A DNA stretch of 64,000 nt from Pogonophryne albipinna. Lineage: Eukaryota; Chordata; Actinopteri; Perciformes; Artedidraconidae. Under the pieces are notes generated by a model. That model did no database searches. It saw only the letters and a program-made list of their open reading frames with translations, and was not told the DNA's origin. Positions within the stretch are counted from its first letter, which is position 1; the number at the start of each line of letters is the position of its first letter. This document shows positions 50,328-61,283 of the stretch, one piece after another. Where the stretch lies: positions 26,075,325-26,139,324 of the forward strand of contig CM053256.1 of NCBI GenBank assembly GCA_028583405.1. Reading direction: 5' to 3'. A program made the position numbers and the translations under genes.

Positions 50328-51793
50328 CTTCTAGGCTACTGTCTGTCCCGCAGCTCCTGCCTCTCTGTTGGACTCTGTCGCAGCGGGGCTGCTGCTGTGG
50401 TGCGGAGCGCACAAAGCAGACTCTTCACAACGAAGGATCACTTCTTCTTCTTCTTCAAGGAAGGTTTCGCAGTACGCAGTCTACTGTCCCGCAGCTGCTG
50501 CCCCGCAGCTGCTGCCTCTCTGTTGGACTCCGGTACTGCACCTTACTCACGAGACGTTGTAAAAAAAAAATGGGTGGGGGGCGAACGCAGTAACCACTCC
50601 GCCAACGCCACAGTCACCCCCGTCGTGCGGGCCGGATGAGAATGTCTGGCGGGCCGGATGTGGCCCGCGGGCCGCCAGTTGGTGGTCACTGGCTTAAAGT
50701 AATGTTGTAAAATTACGACCGGGGGCCTTACAGGGTTAAGGGCTATTGTTTATTGTTATTTACTTTAAGATGTTTATTCTTAACCTATCATTTAATTTAA
50801 AAACTCTTATTTAAATGATGTGTGTGTGTCTCTGTATTCCTGATGATACAGTGAGAGAATGAGCCCATAGGGCTGCTGATCACTATAAGCTAAACAGTCT
50901 GTATATTGCATTACATTTGTATAATGTAAGCTTCGTTGATACTTTGCCTGCGGGAATACGAAAGAAATTGTTAGATATACTGAATATTATTTGATCTATT
51001 CCACCACTTGATCCCAAATAATGTAGAGGTGTGTTGTAGGTGCCTTAAATAACCCCTTATTTTATAGTGAGATGTATTTTTATGTTCATATAATAGTGAT
51101 TTCAATGCCACCCCAAAATGATCACTGGTTCCATCCTGGCCACCCCACTGAAAATGTCCTGGCTCCGCCACTGGCTGTGGGGTAGCTTGACGTTTCATAG
51201 AGGGTGCTCAAACATTAAGGGTTTCCCATTAATGCACCAGCGCTACAGTTGAATTTTCTACTGCAACACTCCCCACACGCACACAGTGCACCCGCAACTG
51301 TTACAATGAAGGCTCGATAATCAGCTCACGGCATATAGGTGTAAGCAAGGGTAAAGTGCTATTTTTACAAGTGGGGAGTGGACCTCACCTCCTCTAGTGG
51401 GGTCCGGAGGCATGCTCCCCCGGGAAGATTTTTTTTAAATATTGAAGTTAAAAGCATCAATCTGGTGCACTTTGAGAGCAACATTAAGAGATCTATGGAT
51501 ACATCTCTCATCACCCATATGAAACAGAACTGTAAACAGATTTTCTATTTCTTTATAGATATTTTACAAATCACTCCCCTTTTAAAACAAACCGTTTGAT
51601 ATCCACTGTGATAACTAGACTAAAGTTAACTATCTAAACACTGAGAGTCCTTTACTTCACCTGAGCTGAGGTTATCAGAGACTCCGTCTGACAGGAGAGA
51701 GTTCTCCCTCCACCTTGTTGTTGAAAAAGCTCCTTATACCAGTTAGCTTGGCTAGCTAGCACCAGATGCTAACCACAACGATCTCCGGTATGG

Positions 51794-51920
51794 AATGCCA
51801 TTTAAGCCAAAATTAAATAAATAAATAATTAAATAAATACATATATATATATATATATGCCTATGAAATAAATTCTGAAATAAATAAATGAGGTAATAAA
51901 TATGTATACATGTACATTTA
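51794..51920. repeat. AT-rich low-complexity DNA with (TA)n
   Basis: AAATAAATA and TA tracts adjoining the truncated end of C2. No gene. Confidence 0.8.
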
Positions 51921-52126
51921 AATACACATTTATTTATTTCATGGGACTTTTATTTCATAATGACACATTTATTTATTTCAAGAGACTTTTATTTCATAAT
52001 GACACATTTATTTATTTCAAGAGACTCGTATTTCATAATGACATATTTATTTATTTCAGATGACTTGTATTTCATAATGAAGCATTTATTTATTTCAGGT
52101 GACTTGTATTTCATGATGAGACATTT
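51921..52126. repeat. 39-bp tandem repeat, about five units
   Basis: Units of type ATTTATTTATTTCAAGAGAC + TTTTATTTCATAATGACAC recur with minor changes. Because 39 is a multiple of three, frames stay open on both strands; those ORFs are not genes. Confidence 0.9.
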
Positions 52127-52703
52127 CCATTCCTTATATGCAAATGAACGGGGCGTGGTTAGCTCACAGATCCAGAGACCCAGACCAAAGCAACAGCACC
52201 ACACTGACTACTCGAGAAGAGGAAGAAAATGGAGGAGAAGGACTACGGTACGTCCACACAGCAGCTTTAGACGAATCTTCCACCGCTTCCAACGCTTCTC
52301 TGCCCATTGACTTTGAATGGGGATGACGTCACTTTGCCTCGCTTTTCGCCGAACTGCATTGTGGGGGAGCGAAGCGAAGATTTCCAGGATTTCCAGGATT
52401 CAAAAGTTGAGCAATGTTCAACTTTTGAAGCTGAGCTGGAAGCGTCAGCCAATCAAATCCCGTTTATGCAAATCTGACAGTAGAAGCGCTAGCCAATCAA
52501 ACCGCGTGTAAGCAGGGAGAACCAGACCGCAGTTCATTTCCTCATATTCCAAACGAGAAATTACGGTAGCAAATCACCCGGTTCTTTACGACCAGAACTA
52601 TTAACGGGATACAAACCGGAGGAACCAGGCATGGAGGGAGGTGGCAGAGACAGTGGGTGAAACTGGTAGGTTTTCGCCTGTTTGGGGAGTTTATATATAT
52701 ATA

Positions 52704-54305
52704 CAGTGGGGCAAAAAAGTATTTAGTCAGCCATCAATTGTGCAAGTTCTCCCACTTAAAAAGATGAGAGAGGCCTGTAATTTTCATCCTAGGTACACTT
52801 CAACTATGAGAGACAGAATGGGGGGAAAGAATCCAGGAAATCACATTGTAGGATTTTTAATAAATTAATTGGTAAATTCCTCGGTAAAATAAGTATTTGG
52901 TCACCTACAAACAAACAAGATTTCTGGCTCTCACAGACCTGTAACTTCTTTAAGAACCTCCTCTGTCCTCCACTCGTTAACTGTATTAATGGCACCTGTT
53001 TGAACTCGTTATCAGTATAAAAGACACCTGTCCACAACCTCAAACAGTCACACTCCAAACTCCACTATGGCCAAGACCAAAGAGCTGTCAAAGGACACCA
53101 GAAACAAAATTGTAGACCTGCACCAGGCTGGGAAGACTGAATCTGCAATAGGTAAGCAGCTTGGTGTGAAGAAATCAACTGTGGGAGCAATTATTAGAAA
53201 ATGGAAGACATACAAGACCACTGATAATCTTCCTCGATCTGGGGCTCCACGCAAGATCTCACCCCGTGCGGTCAAAATGATCACAAGAACGGTGAGCAAA
53301 AATCCCAGAACCACACGGGGGGACCTAGTCAATGACCTGCAGAGAGCTGGGACCAAAGTAACAAAGGCTACCATCAGTAACACACTATGCCGCCAGGGAC
53401 TCAAATCCTGCAGTGCCAGACGTGTCCCCCTGCTTAAGCCAGTACATGTCCAGGCCCGTCTGAAGTTTGCTAGAGAGCATTTAGATGATCCAGAAGAGGA
53501 TTGGGAGAATGTCATATGGTCAGATGAAACCAAAATAGAACTTTTTGGTAAAAACTCAACTAGACGTGTTTGGAGGAGAAAGAATGCTGAGTTGCATCCA
53601 AAGAACACCATACCTACTGTGAAACATGGGGGTGGAAACATCATGCTTTGGGGCTGTTTTTCTGCAAAGGGACCAGGACGACTGATCCGTGTAAAGGAAA
53701 GAATGAATGGGGCCATGTATCGTGAGATTTTGAGTGACAACCTCCTTCCATCAGCAAGGGCATTGAAGATGAAACGTGGCTGGGTCTTTCAGCATGACAA
53801 TGATCCCAAACACACCGCCCGGACAACGAAGGAGTGGCTTCGTAAGAAGCATTTCAAGGTCCTGGAGTGGCCTAGCCAGTCTCCAGATCTCAACCCCATA
53901 GAAAATCTTTGGAGGGAGTTGAAAGTCCGTGTTGCCCAGCGACAGCCCCAAAACATCACTGCTCTAGAGGAGATCTGCATGGAGGAATGGGCCAAAATAC
54001 CAGCAACAGTGTGTGAAAACCTTGTGAAGACTTACAGAAAACGTTTGACCTCTGTCATTGCCAACAAAGGGTATATAACAAAGTATTGAGATGAACTTTC
54101 GTTATTGACCAAATACTTATTTTCCACCATAATTTACCAATTAATTCATTAAAAATCCTACAATGTGATTTCCTGGATTCTTTCCCCCCATTCTGTCTCT
54201 CATAGTTGAAGTGTACCTAGGATGAAAATTACAGGCCTCTCTCATCTTTTTAAGTGGGAGAACTTGCACAATTGGTGGCTGACTAAATACTTTTTTGCCC
54301 CACTG
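52704..54305 (+). mobile_element. Full-length Tc1-family transposon
   Basis: 1602 bp between TA dinucleotides within TA repeats. The TIRs begin CAGTGGGGCAAAAAAGTATT and extend about 200 bp with only about two differences in the first 170. A single intact transposase ORF lies inside with the usual spacing. Intact TIRs plus an intact ORF are the requirements for autonomy. Confidence 0.95.
53067..54089 (+). CDS. Tc1 transposase, intact, 340 aa
   Basis: A DD34E transposase that cuts and pastes Tc1 elements at TA sites in the nucleus. Residues 1 to about 115 hold paired-type helix-turn-helix domains ([34 protein letters not shown]) with the PRKISPR linker between. Catalytic residues are visible: Asp in VIWSDETK, Asp in [11 protein letters not shown], and Glu in [11 protein letters not shown], followed by ELK. 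The length equals the family's usual 340-345 residues. The start ATG (53067) follows CACTCCAAACTCCACT, and stop TGA is at 54087-54089. Its internal 623 bp recurs in the chimeric ORF at 47.7-48.3 kb. Confidence 0.96.
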   Translation: MAKTKELSKDTRNKIVDLHQAGKTESAIGKQLGVKKSTVGAIIRKWKTYKTTDNLPRSGAPRKISPRAVKMITRTVSKNPRTTRGDLVNDLQRAGTKVTKATISNTLCRQGLKSCSARRVPLLKPVHVQARLKFAREHLDDPEEDWENVIWSDETKIELFGKNSTRRVWRRKNAELHPKNTIPTVKHGGGNIMLWGCFSAKGPGRLIRVKERMNGAMYREILSDNLLPSARALKMKRGWVFQHDNDPKHTARTTKEWLRKKHFKVLEWPSQSPDLNPIENLWRELKVRVAQRQPQNITALEEICMEEWAKIPATVCENLVKTYRKRLTSVIANKGYITKY

Positions 54306-54589
54306 TATATATATATATATATATATATTGCTCGCATAAAATCCCCGGGGGTTTTTGCTTTGTATGTCGGGGGCGGGAGATTCATGTGATTGGTTGTTGG
54401 TCGCGTTGCTCGCAAAAAATCCCCAAGCTTTCAGACACGCCCAGCTCCAAGATTTTCAATATTTGTTCAAAGCTGCTGTGTGGACGTAATTCTCAGAGTC
54501 AGACATCGCATGTAATCTGATACTCTAAATTTCACCCGCCAGAAATGTTCGCTTCTTCTTCTTCGGTGTAAATTGTCCGTTGGCAAACC

Positions 54590-55090
54590 AGTTGACTTCT
54601 TCTTCTCTCGGTTTTTTGGCGGATTGCAAACAACTTTAAGGTGCATACCGCCACCTACTGTACATGAGTGTGAATCATCATATCATTCCATCTCTTAACT
54701 CATGGACGTATCTATGATCTAATCCAAAAATAAATAAATCAAAAACATAATAAATAAAACAAAACAACAATCTATGATCTTTCCTGACCTAATGTTAGAT
54801 CATTTTACCTACCCCAGTTTCACTAAAGGTAAACAGTGCCTTTCTGGTAGCTCTTTCTCCCTCTCCTTTTGTTCCCAAAATACCAACCACACTCCATTCC
54901 CTCTCTGCCTCTAAAACGTTATCCTTTAGTTGTTCTCTTTCAGCTTTATAGATGTTCCACATTTTCTTTAACTCCACAGTTCCTACACTTGTCACTGTTA
55001 CTTTTCCCCATGACATGCAGCGAACCATTCAATGCTGTGTGATTTATTCTGAGTCTAGCTATCATAATTTCCTCCCTTCTATTTCTTTCT
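54590..55090 (-). repeat. LINE 3'-end fragment, minus orientation
   Basis: A minus-strand frame (55028-54795) and the following GTGGCGGTATGCACCTTAAA sequence resemble the 3' end of a fish non-LTR element of the 'cggcggt...gtgcattaccgccacct' type. The reading is degraded and the clade uncertain. Confidence 0.4.
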
Positions 55091-55384
55091 TTATAAATAT
55101 TTGTCTGCTGGCATACCAGCAGACCAGCATTTATCTATCAACAGCTTATGTTAGTATTAAATATACAATGTATTCTGGTAACTATCAAAATAAAGACATT
55201 GTATAGTGTTCATAACAGTATTTTTATTTAATAAATTATACTTAATACAATAATATTACAAAAAAAACCTACATCTAAATAAATATATCATCTAAAATAG
55301 ATGCATTTGATTTAAAAATAACAAATATAATTCAAAATGTAAACGGCAACAAAGAAATTATAAACATTTTTTTTCTTTTTCGTG

Positions 55385-55491
55385 TTAATATCCATTATCT
55401 TCTCTGTTATGTATCTTCCGGTCTTTGCCAATCTGGCCAGCATTTCTTGGTCCTCCACGTCTTTCTCGTACAGCCACTGCTTGAAGCAAAC
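55385..55491 (-). other. Exon-like segment of unknown gene
   Basis: On the minus strand a good acceptor (tgtttcttattttcag) precedes a frame reading FKQWLYEKDVEDQEMLARLA and then KTGRYITEKIMDINTKKKKN before a stop at about 55360. It looks like a terminal coding exon with a lysine-rich end. I do not recognise the protein. An L2 insertion on the opposite strand begins just upstream. It could be a real exon, a remnant or chance. Confidence 0.35.
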
Positions 55492-55499
55492 TGAAAATA

Positions 55500-57650
55500 A
55501 GAAACAACAATGTTTTAACAGGAAAATGAAGACAGCAGGGCGTGTCCTTGAGCGGCGCTTCAAGGGATCAGGCCTCTCTGTTCACAGACAGGCATACCGG
55601 GACCACCAAAATGCCTACGCAAAGTCCCTCAGAGACGCACGGTCAAAATTCTTCTCCGCCATCATCAACAATAGCCCTGGCAACTCCAAGCTACTTTTTT
55701 CCACCATAAACCATCTCCTCAAACCTCAGACTCCGCTACACAAAGACACCACAGAGGAGCAGTGTGATATTTTCATCACATTTTTCAGGAAAAAGGTAGA
55801 GACCATCCGCTCTCTCCTCTCAAAGTCCGCTGCTCTGCTCGTCCTGACCGTCAACCCCCAGCCTGGACCGACCCAGCCTCTTTGCTGCTTCACTAACATC
55901 ATGAAGTTGAGGCCATCATCAAAAAGATGAAACCCTCCACCTGTGCCCTGGACCCCTTTCCCACAGCTTTGGTTAAATCGAACATTGGTGCCATAAGTCC
56001 GCTGATCACTTCAGTGATAAACCAGTCCATCCAGTCTGGTCATGTTCCACCACCATTAAAAGCTGCTGTCATCAAACCACTCCTCAAAAAACCCACTTTA
56101 GACCCTGAAGTCCTAGCCAATTACAGACCCATCTCCAACCTGCCATTCCTATCCAAGGTACTGGAGAAAGTAGTTGCCATTCAGATCCAGGAACATCTAA
56201 CACTGAATAAACTCTTTGAAAAATTCCAGTCTGGTTTTCGCCAGGGCCATAGTACAGAAACTGCCTTAGTCAGGGTGACCAATGACCTGCTGATGACAGC
56301 TGACACCGGATCTCCATCTCTCCTCATCCTCCTGGATCTAACTGCAGCATTTGATACCGTCGACCATGACATCCTACTCCACCGTCTTCACACTACAATT
56401 GGACTCTCTGACTCTGCCTTAAACTGGTTCACCTCCTATCTCACCGGGAGGACTGAGCATGTCACCTTGGGAGCGGCTAAATCAAGAACTCACTCTGTGA
56501 CTTGCGGTGTCCCCCAAGGATCAGTCCTCGGCCCCACCCTTTTCACCATATACATATCCCCCCTTGGTCGTGTCATCAGCCGGCATGGAATATCTTTCCA
56601 TTGCTATGCTGATGACACACAGCTCTACATCAGAGCAAACCCAACCCCCTCTGCACCTCTGCCATCATCCACAATAACCACATGCCTGGAGGAGATAAAG
56701 GTGTGGATGAAGCACAACTTTCTCCAGCTAAACAGCTCCAAGACTGAAGCCATTCTTATTGGCACTCCACATCAGGTCCGTTCATCCGCCATCACCAGCA
56801 TCACCTTCTCCGGTCAGAACATTCCACTCTCACCAACGGTTACCAATCTGGGAGTTAAAATGGATCCTCACCTGACCTTTGAGGCCCACATCAAGCAAAT
56901 ATGCAAGACCTCTTTCTACCACCTGAGAAATATTGCGAAACTCCGCCCCACACTCAGTCTGCCAGATGCTGAAAAGCTTGTCCACGCCTTTGTCTCCTCC
57001 AGGCTGGACTACTGTAACGCACTTCTCATTGGGATTCCTAGCAAGAACATCCAGAAGCAGCAATATATCCAAAACACCGCTGCTAGGATCCTGATGAGAG
57101 TGCGGAAGTACGAACACATCACACCCATCCTCAAATCACTGCACTGGCTGTCGGTCTCACTCAGGATTGACTACAAAATCACCCTCTTCACTCATCAGTG
57201 CATATATGGAAATGCTCCCTCCTACATCAAGGAATTGCTCACCCCACAAACCTCCACGAGGAACCTACGTTCAGTAAAGGCAAACCTCCTCATCCCACCA
57301 AGGACAAAACTGAAGACCATGGGAGACCGAGCCTTCTGCTCCGCTGCTCCGAGACTGTGGAATGCCCTCCCAAACCAGCTGAGGACACCACAGACTGTGG
57401 AGGCTTTCAAAAAAGGCCTAAAAACGCATCTTTTTAGAATAGCCTTTAACTAGATTTTTAAATCCCCCACATTATGCCATGCCGGCATGAATGTCACAGC
57501 TTTTATTATGTTGTTTTAATTGTTTTTAAATTGTTTTTTATTGTTTTTATCGTTTTTGTTGTTTTGTTTCACCCTTTTTAATTTTGTAGCACTTTGAGTT
57601 TTGTTTACGCAAATGAAAAGTGCGCTTATAAAAAATATATATTATTATTA
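55500..57650 (+). mobile_element. L2-type LINE, 5'-truncated
   Basis: Starts within the ORF near 55520 (KMKTAGRVLERRFKGSGLSV), runs through the RT to a stop at 57451-57453, and ends with AAAAGTGCGCTTATAAAAAA and (ATT)n near 57650. The full endonuclease is missing. No clear target duplication. Confidence 0.88.
55520..57453 (+). pseudogene. L2 reverse transcriptase with one frameshift
   Basis: The first frame (to about 55900) covers the linker before the RT. A missing base near 55901 (ATCATGAAG where ATCACTGAAG is expected) shifts the frame, and the second frame from 55927 is open for 508 codons. That part has LLKKPTLDPEVLANYRPISN, QSGFRQGHSTETALV, LLDLTAAFDTVDH, GVPQGSVLGPTLFTIY, FHCYADDTQLY (catalytic YADD) and the C-terminal SRLDYCNALL / LKSLHWLSVSLRIDYK. 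Nearly intact apart from the shift and the 5' truncation. Confidence 0.85.
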
Positions 57651-57765
57651 TTAACAAATCGTATTCAATTATGTGATGACAGAACTATAAACAGAATAGC
57701 TGTAACTTTAACAAAATAAATAACTCAGTTACCTCTAATCATTAACCCATGTTTGTGTCATTGAG

Positions 57766-58008
57766 TTAACTCTGTGTGTTGCTGCTAGCATATATAACAC
57801 CTGACGTGGAAACGTTACTCATGGATGGGGCTACAGAGCTACTAGAAAGACAGTCGAACCCGGTGCATTCCTCCGTCTGAATGTGGTGCACTTTTGCTAA
57901 ATGTTTAGACAAATAGCTCGTGTTACCGCCCTTACATGCTAAACTCTTATTGCACTTTTGGCAACAAGCATTTTCCACCTCAAGACCAAGCCCCCAGGAA
58001 GTGTCCAA
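57766..58008 (-). pseudogene. BED-type zinc finger fragment (hAT-derived)
   Basis: Reads ENACCQKCNKSLACKGGNTS and YLSKHLAKVHH: the CxxC...HxxxxH pattern of BED fingers found at the start of hAT transposases and ZBED genes. The rest of a transposase is not seen nearby. Possibly one exon of a domesticated gene, possibly a dead fragment. Confidence 0.5.
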
Positions 58009-58933
58009 ATGGCGGTACTACAATTTCCTTATCAGTCTGTGACGTCGACCGGCCCAGAAAATACTTTTTCCCATTGACTAACATTGGGAAAGAGACGTCT
58101 GTAAATCGGTGGATAATTTTTTTGAAACTAAATAAACTACCCAGTATGAACTATTGTATAGCCCTAGAATCATTAAGTCCTTAAAGTTGTAAAATGCACT
58201 AAAAGCCGAATCTAGATCTATTCTCTCTCTCCATTCTTTCTAGTGAGCCGAGAGTGTGTGCTCGGGGGGCGGGGCTTAAGGGGCGCATGCTCTGTGAGCG
58301 CACAAACGGGTTCTTCTGCTCTGACAGCCAGGCATGACGGGTAATCTGTGACGTTTCGCTCTCTCAAAAGTTGGGCCATTTTGACTTCATGCGCCAAGGA
58401 GCAGTTCTCATAGGAAAGAACAAGGCCCAGGGTTCATACACTTTTTCACCAATGATTTTCAATGACTTTTCCATGACTTCTCAATGACCTTTACCTCATT
58501 TTCCATGACCAAAAAAAAATTACCACTGACATTTTTTTATTTTAACATGGAACAGGAAAATAAGGTCTGCATATGAAACATGTTGTGCCTATCTAAAACA
58601 AATCAAATAGTAGGCTTACTAGCTTCTACACGCTGAAGCAACTGTAGTCAGGGATGCAAACTCATCATTTATGAAAAAGGTGACAAGGATCCGAGCCCCC
58701 CGACCCCACGGGATATCGGTTTAGGAATAACAGAGGATTTTAGCAGTCAGAACAACTAAAGCAGCAGTGTCAATAATAACAGAAACGCCAAAGAGTCACA
58801 TCTAGTAGAAATATATAAAAGCATTTATTTTAATTGTGTAGCAGTCAGTTTATAATTTTGGCAGTACTGTTGAGCATTTTGAAAATGTATTTTCATGCCT
58901 CTGTGCAAGGCTTAGTCTTTCTATCTGTATAGC
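58009..58933. other. Intergenic, few features
   Basis: No element with two ends was recognised. The stretch 58430-58520 (CACCAATGATTTTCAATGAC type) and 60950-61060 (TCAAGCAC repeats) look like parts of one fish repeat, since TTCATACACTTTTTCACC and its partner CGTACGAACCCTG are near-complementary, about 2.6 kb apart. Confidence 0.35.
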
Positions 58934-59767
58934 CACTGGTGTATAGTAACTAAGTTCATAAACTCAACAAGTACTATACTTGGGTACAATTTTGAGATAC
59001 TTGTACTTTATTTACGTATTTCAATGTTTTGCTACTATGTACTTCTACTCCTCTACAGTTCAGAGGTACATGGTGTATTTCTACTCCTCTACAGTTCAGA
59101 GGTACATGGTGTACTTCTACTCCTCTACAGTTCAGAGGTACATGGTGTACTTCTACTCCTCTACAGTTCAGAGGTACATGGTGTACTTCTCCTCCACTAC
59201 AGTTCAGAGGTACATGGTGTACTTCTACTCCTCTACAGTTCAGAGGTACATGGTGTACTTCTCCTCCACTACAGTTCCGAGGTACATGGTGTACTTTTCC
59301 TCCTCTACATGTATTTAATCCCTTTAGTTACTTCACAGAATGATGTGGATGAATGATGTGAAATATAATCAAGTGTTAAATCAGACTTTAGTTCCACCTG
59401 GAGTAAATTCACAAGCTACCCTGCAGTATACAAAGTCATTCAAACTAGCTGCATCTTTACCAGCTTTGAGAACACTTTCATGATCAATCATTATAAAACA
59501 TATCATATATATTATTCTGAAATGGACCAATCTGCACAATGACTACTTTTACTGTCGCTACTTTCACTATATTTTGATGAGAATACTTTTATACTTTCAC
59601 TTGAGGAACATTTTGAATGCAGGACTTTTACTGTGACAGAGTATTCCTACACTCTGGTACTTCTACTTTTACTAAGTACAAGATCTGAGTACTTATAATT
59701 TCACTACAAGATCTAAGTACTTGTACTTTTACTCAAGTACAATATCTGAGTACTTATTCCACCTCTG
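58934..59767. mobile_element. hAT-like non-autonomous element M2 with internal minisatellite
   Basis: Begins CACTGGTGTATAGTAACTAA and ends TTATTCCACCTCTG; the interior 59340-59560 nearly matches M1 (15925-16140). Tandem 36-bp units occupy 59041-59310. No firm target duplication. Confidence 0.6.
59041..59310. repeat. 36-bp minisatellite, about 7.5 units
   Basis: Units CTTCTACTCCTCTACAGTTC + AGAGGTACATGGTGTA repeat with few changes. M1 carries a single related unit (AGGTACATTGTGTACTTTTA at about 15870), so the array expanded after the two copies separated. All three forward frames are open across it, which reflects the period, not coding. Confidence 0.92.
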
Positions 59768-60607
59768 GTAGTGTATTAGTCTGAATTGTAGCCACAAAAT
59801 CACGCAGAGCTGCATAAAAATAGACTCACAATGGTAACAAGTGGAAAATAATATTTACAAATGTGTACAATGATTTGTAGGTAATTTTGACTACTCAAGA
59901 CACCTGACTTATACATCTTCAAAGGAAGACTGTGTTCATTCTACAATTACATGGGATTAAAGCAAAATGTAGTTTTACTTGTATAATACTTCAATTTTAT
60001 ATAAAAGACAGTTTGTTTTCATCTGTTTTCAAATAAACAAAGTATTGGCTTTCAGAATATTAAACTTGTTTCGGCAAATTCAGATGATAAATACAACTTT
60101 GAAGCTTGTAACGGCATAATTAAAAGCAGAGAACGGACTAATGTAACATCACAGCAAGCATAACAACAGCCGGTGTTTCTTGTAAGTGTTTCCCCGGTAC
60201 ACAAATGCAAAAATACACAAACTCACTCGCGAGCTTCCCCCAGACCAGTAATACAAACGAAAATGTGTCTTCGGGTCAATGTGACTGATTTCGATAGAGC
60301 AAGTCACATTTGGTTTAGGCACGAAACATACTACCAGTAGAAATACATTGCTTTCAAAATCGCTCTGTGTCGAATCAATAGATTATATTTCGTGACTATA
60401 ACACGAAATGCCGTGAGTGCTTCATCCTCTGAACACCACACGATGGTGACTGTAACGCACATAACATAGGTACGCTCCTCTGAAATGATTGTCCCCTGCA
60501 ATTATTATTATCCCTCAATCGAGTTCGCTATTCAGCTCGCTAACGTTAGCTTAAACAAACGTAACATGCAATGTTAGCCTAATCTAAAATGCTCTACTAC
60601 GGCGTAC
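59768..60607. other. Intergenic, nothing recognised
   Basis: AT-rich upstream, becoming less so towards 60400-60607. No element recognised. Confidence 0.45.
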
Positions 60608-60777
60608 CTTTCATGTGGCTCGTCAGCGCAGACTCTCGCATCGTTATTTTTGCAAACTTTGCAGGAGGCTACTCGTGGGCTTGACCCTCGTCTTAGCCAT
60701 GGCTTGTATTTGTCTCCTGCTAGCCAACCCTCGTTGAAACTGCAACCTCCTGGCACACAGTCATCTATCACTCTCAT
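60608..60777 (-). other. Candidate first coding exon with TTF-like zinc-finger start
   Basis: On the minus strand, MRVIDDCVPGGCSFNEGWLA leads to KYKPWLRRGSSPRVASCKVC and then KNNDARVCADEPHER. A consensus donor AG|gtacgc follows at 60607. FNxxWL...YKxWL...CKVC is the opening of hAT-derived ZNF862/TTF-type proteins. Downstream exons were not found to the left within the window, so the gene is either dead, very long-introned or disrupted. Confidence 0.45.
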
Positions 60778-61283
60778 CAGAATGCCCAGGTCACACGTAA
60801 CACAAACACTTGCAGGTCGCGCGCATAGCGCGGGAAGGCCGCAGCGGAGCTGTTTTATGTAGAAGCGAAACAATTATTTTCTTTTAATCTGAAAAGCGAA
60901 CTATTCAGTCAGACAGCAATTTATTGTAAAAGTAAAGCATTTACAAGCACTTTATCTCAATTTCAAGCACCATTCCCAAAATTCAAGCACTTTCCCAACC
61001 TTGAAAACACCACGTCAAATTTCAAGCATTTTCAAGGATTTCAAGCACCCGTACGAACCCTGTAAGTTGCTAAATTAACGTACACTGAACTGTAAAACAT
61101 ACCACTATTTAGCAAAGGACCTGATCAGAAGGATTGACTAGTAAGACAGCAAAGAGGTGGAGGAGGTCTCTGTCATGTACAACCATTGGTAGATGTTACA
61201 CCTGAAAGAAAGATAAGGAAATAAGACAACACAGGAGGACAAACATCTTTTTAAGTAAAAGACGAAATCATGTCAAGCTTTAC

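Larger units (their letters stand above)
49271..50691. mobile_element. hAT element S (TSD GCTTAAAG)
   Basis: TIRs CAGGGATCACCAACT and CAGTGACCACCAACT; perfect octamers GCTTAAAG at 49263-49270 and 50692-50699. The R1 copy has the empty site TAGCTTAAAGTAATG. Contains element T and no transposase. Confidence 0.92.
35245..51173. mobile_element. Composite hAT insertion R, 15.9 kb, TSD GCTGTGGG
   Basis: The outer ends are 12-bp inverted repeats: CAGTGGCGGAGC at 35245, and its complement GCTCCGCCACTG ending at 51173. Exact octamers GCTGTGGG lie at 35237-35244 and 51174-51181, and element C2 continues unbroken across them. Between the ends are: a ZMYM1-like hAT 5' region in several partial copies, hAT copy A2 with hAT X inside, an L2, a piggyBac-like element with a DIRS remnant, a captured Tc1 fragment, a 1.44-kb tandem duplication of the right end, and nested hATs S and T. 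Either a hAT grew by internal insertions and duplications, or two ends moved as one unit. Confidence 0.75.
48309..51173 (+). repeat. Second copy (R2) of the duplicated right end, with nested hAT S
   Basis: Colinear with 46250-47685 once S (49271-50691) and one octamer are removed. Its end is the right terminus of composite R. Confidence 0.85.
35204..51793 (-). mobile_element. hAT element C2, split by composite R and truncated
   Basis: 35204-35244 is the terminal part of a C element (CAGTGGCGGCGCCAGAGATT) and 51174-51793 continues it on the far side of the 15.9-kb insertion R. The octamer GCTGTGGG at the break is duplicated. C2 stops at about 51793 at the point matching C1 31440, so the last roughly 560 bp including its second terminus are missing. 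Confidence 0.8.
52249..54488. mobile_element. Non-autonomous TIR element V interrupted by Tc1
   Basis: TACGTCCACACAGCAGCTTT at 52249 pairs with the complementary AAAGCTGCTGTGTGGACGTA at 54469-54488. Without the Tc1 the element is about 640 bp. No ORF and no clear target duplication. Confidence 0.7.

Noticed and set aside
53048..53740. A 230-codon minus-strand ORF opposite the Tc1 transposase, and its twin at 47614-48360
   Set aside because: Antisense shadow of the transposase frame, kept open in both copies because they are near-identical.
59041..59310. Regular spacing suggesting a CRISPR array
   Set aside because: Units are contiguous tandem repeats without unique spacers, in a vertebrate genome.
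58980..59356. Three overlapping ORFs of 104-112 codons
   Set aside because: They come from a 36-bp tandem repeat whose period is a multiple of three; there is no conserved protein or start context.
58926..59775. Target duplication around M2, and likewise around M1
   Set aside because: The flanking octamers do not match beyond chance; ends are kept only on family similarity.
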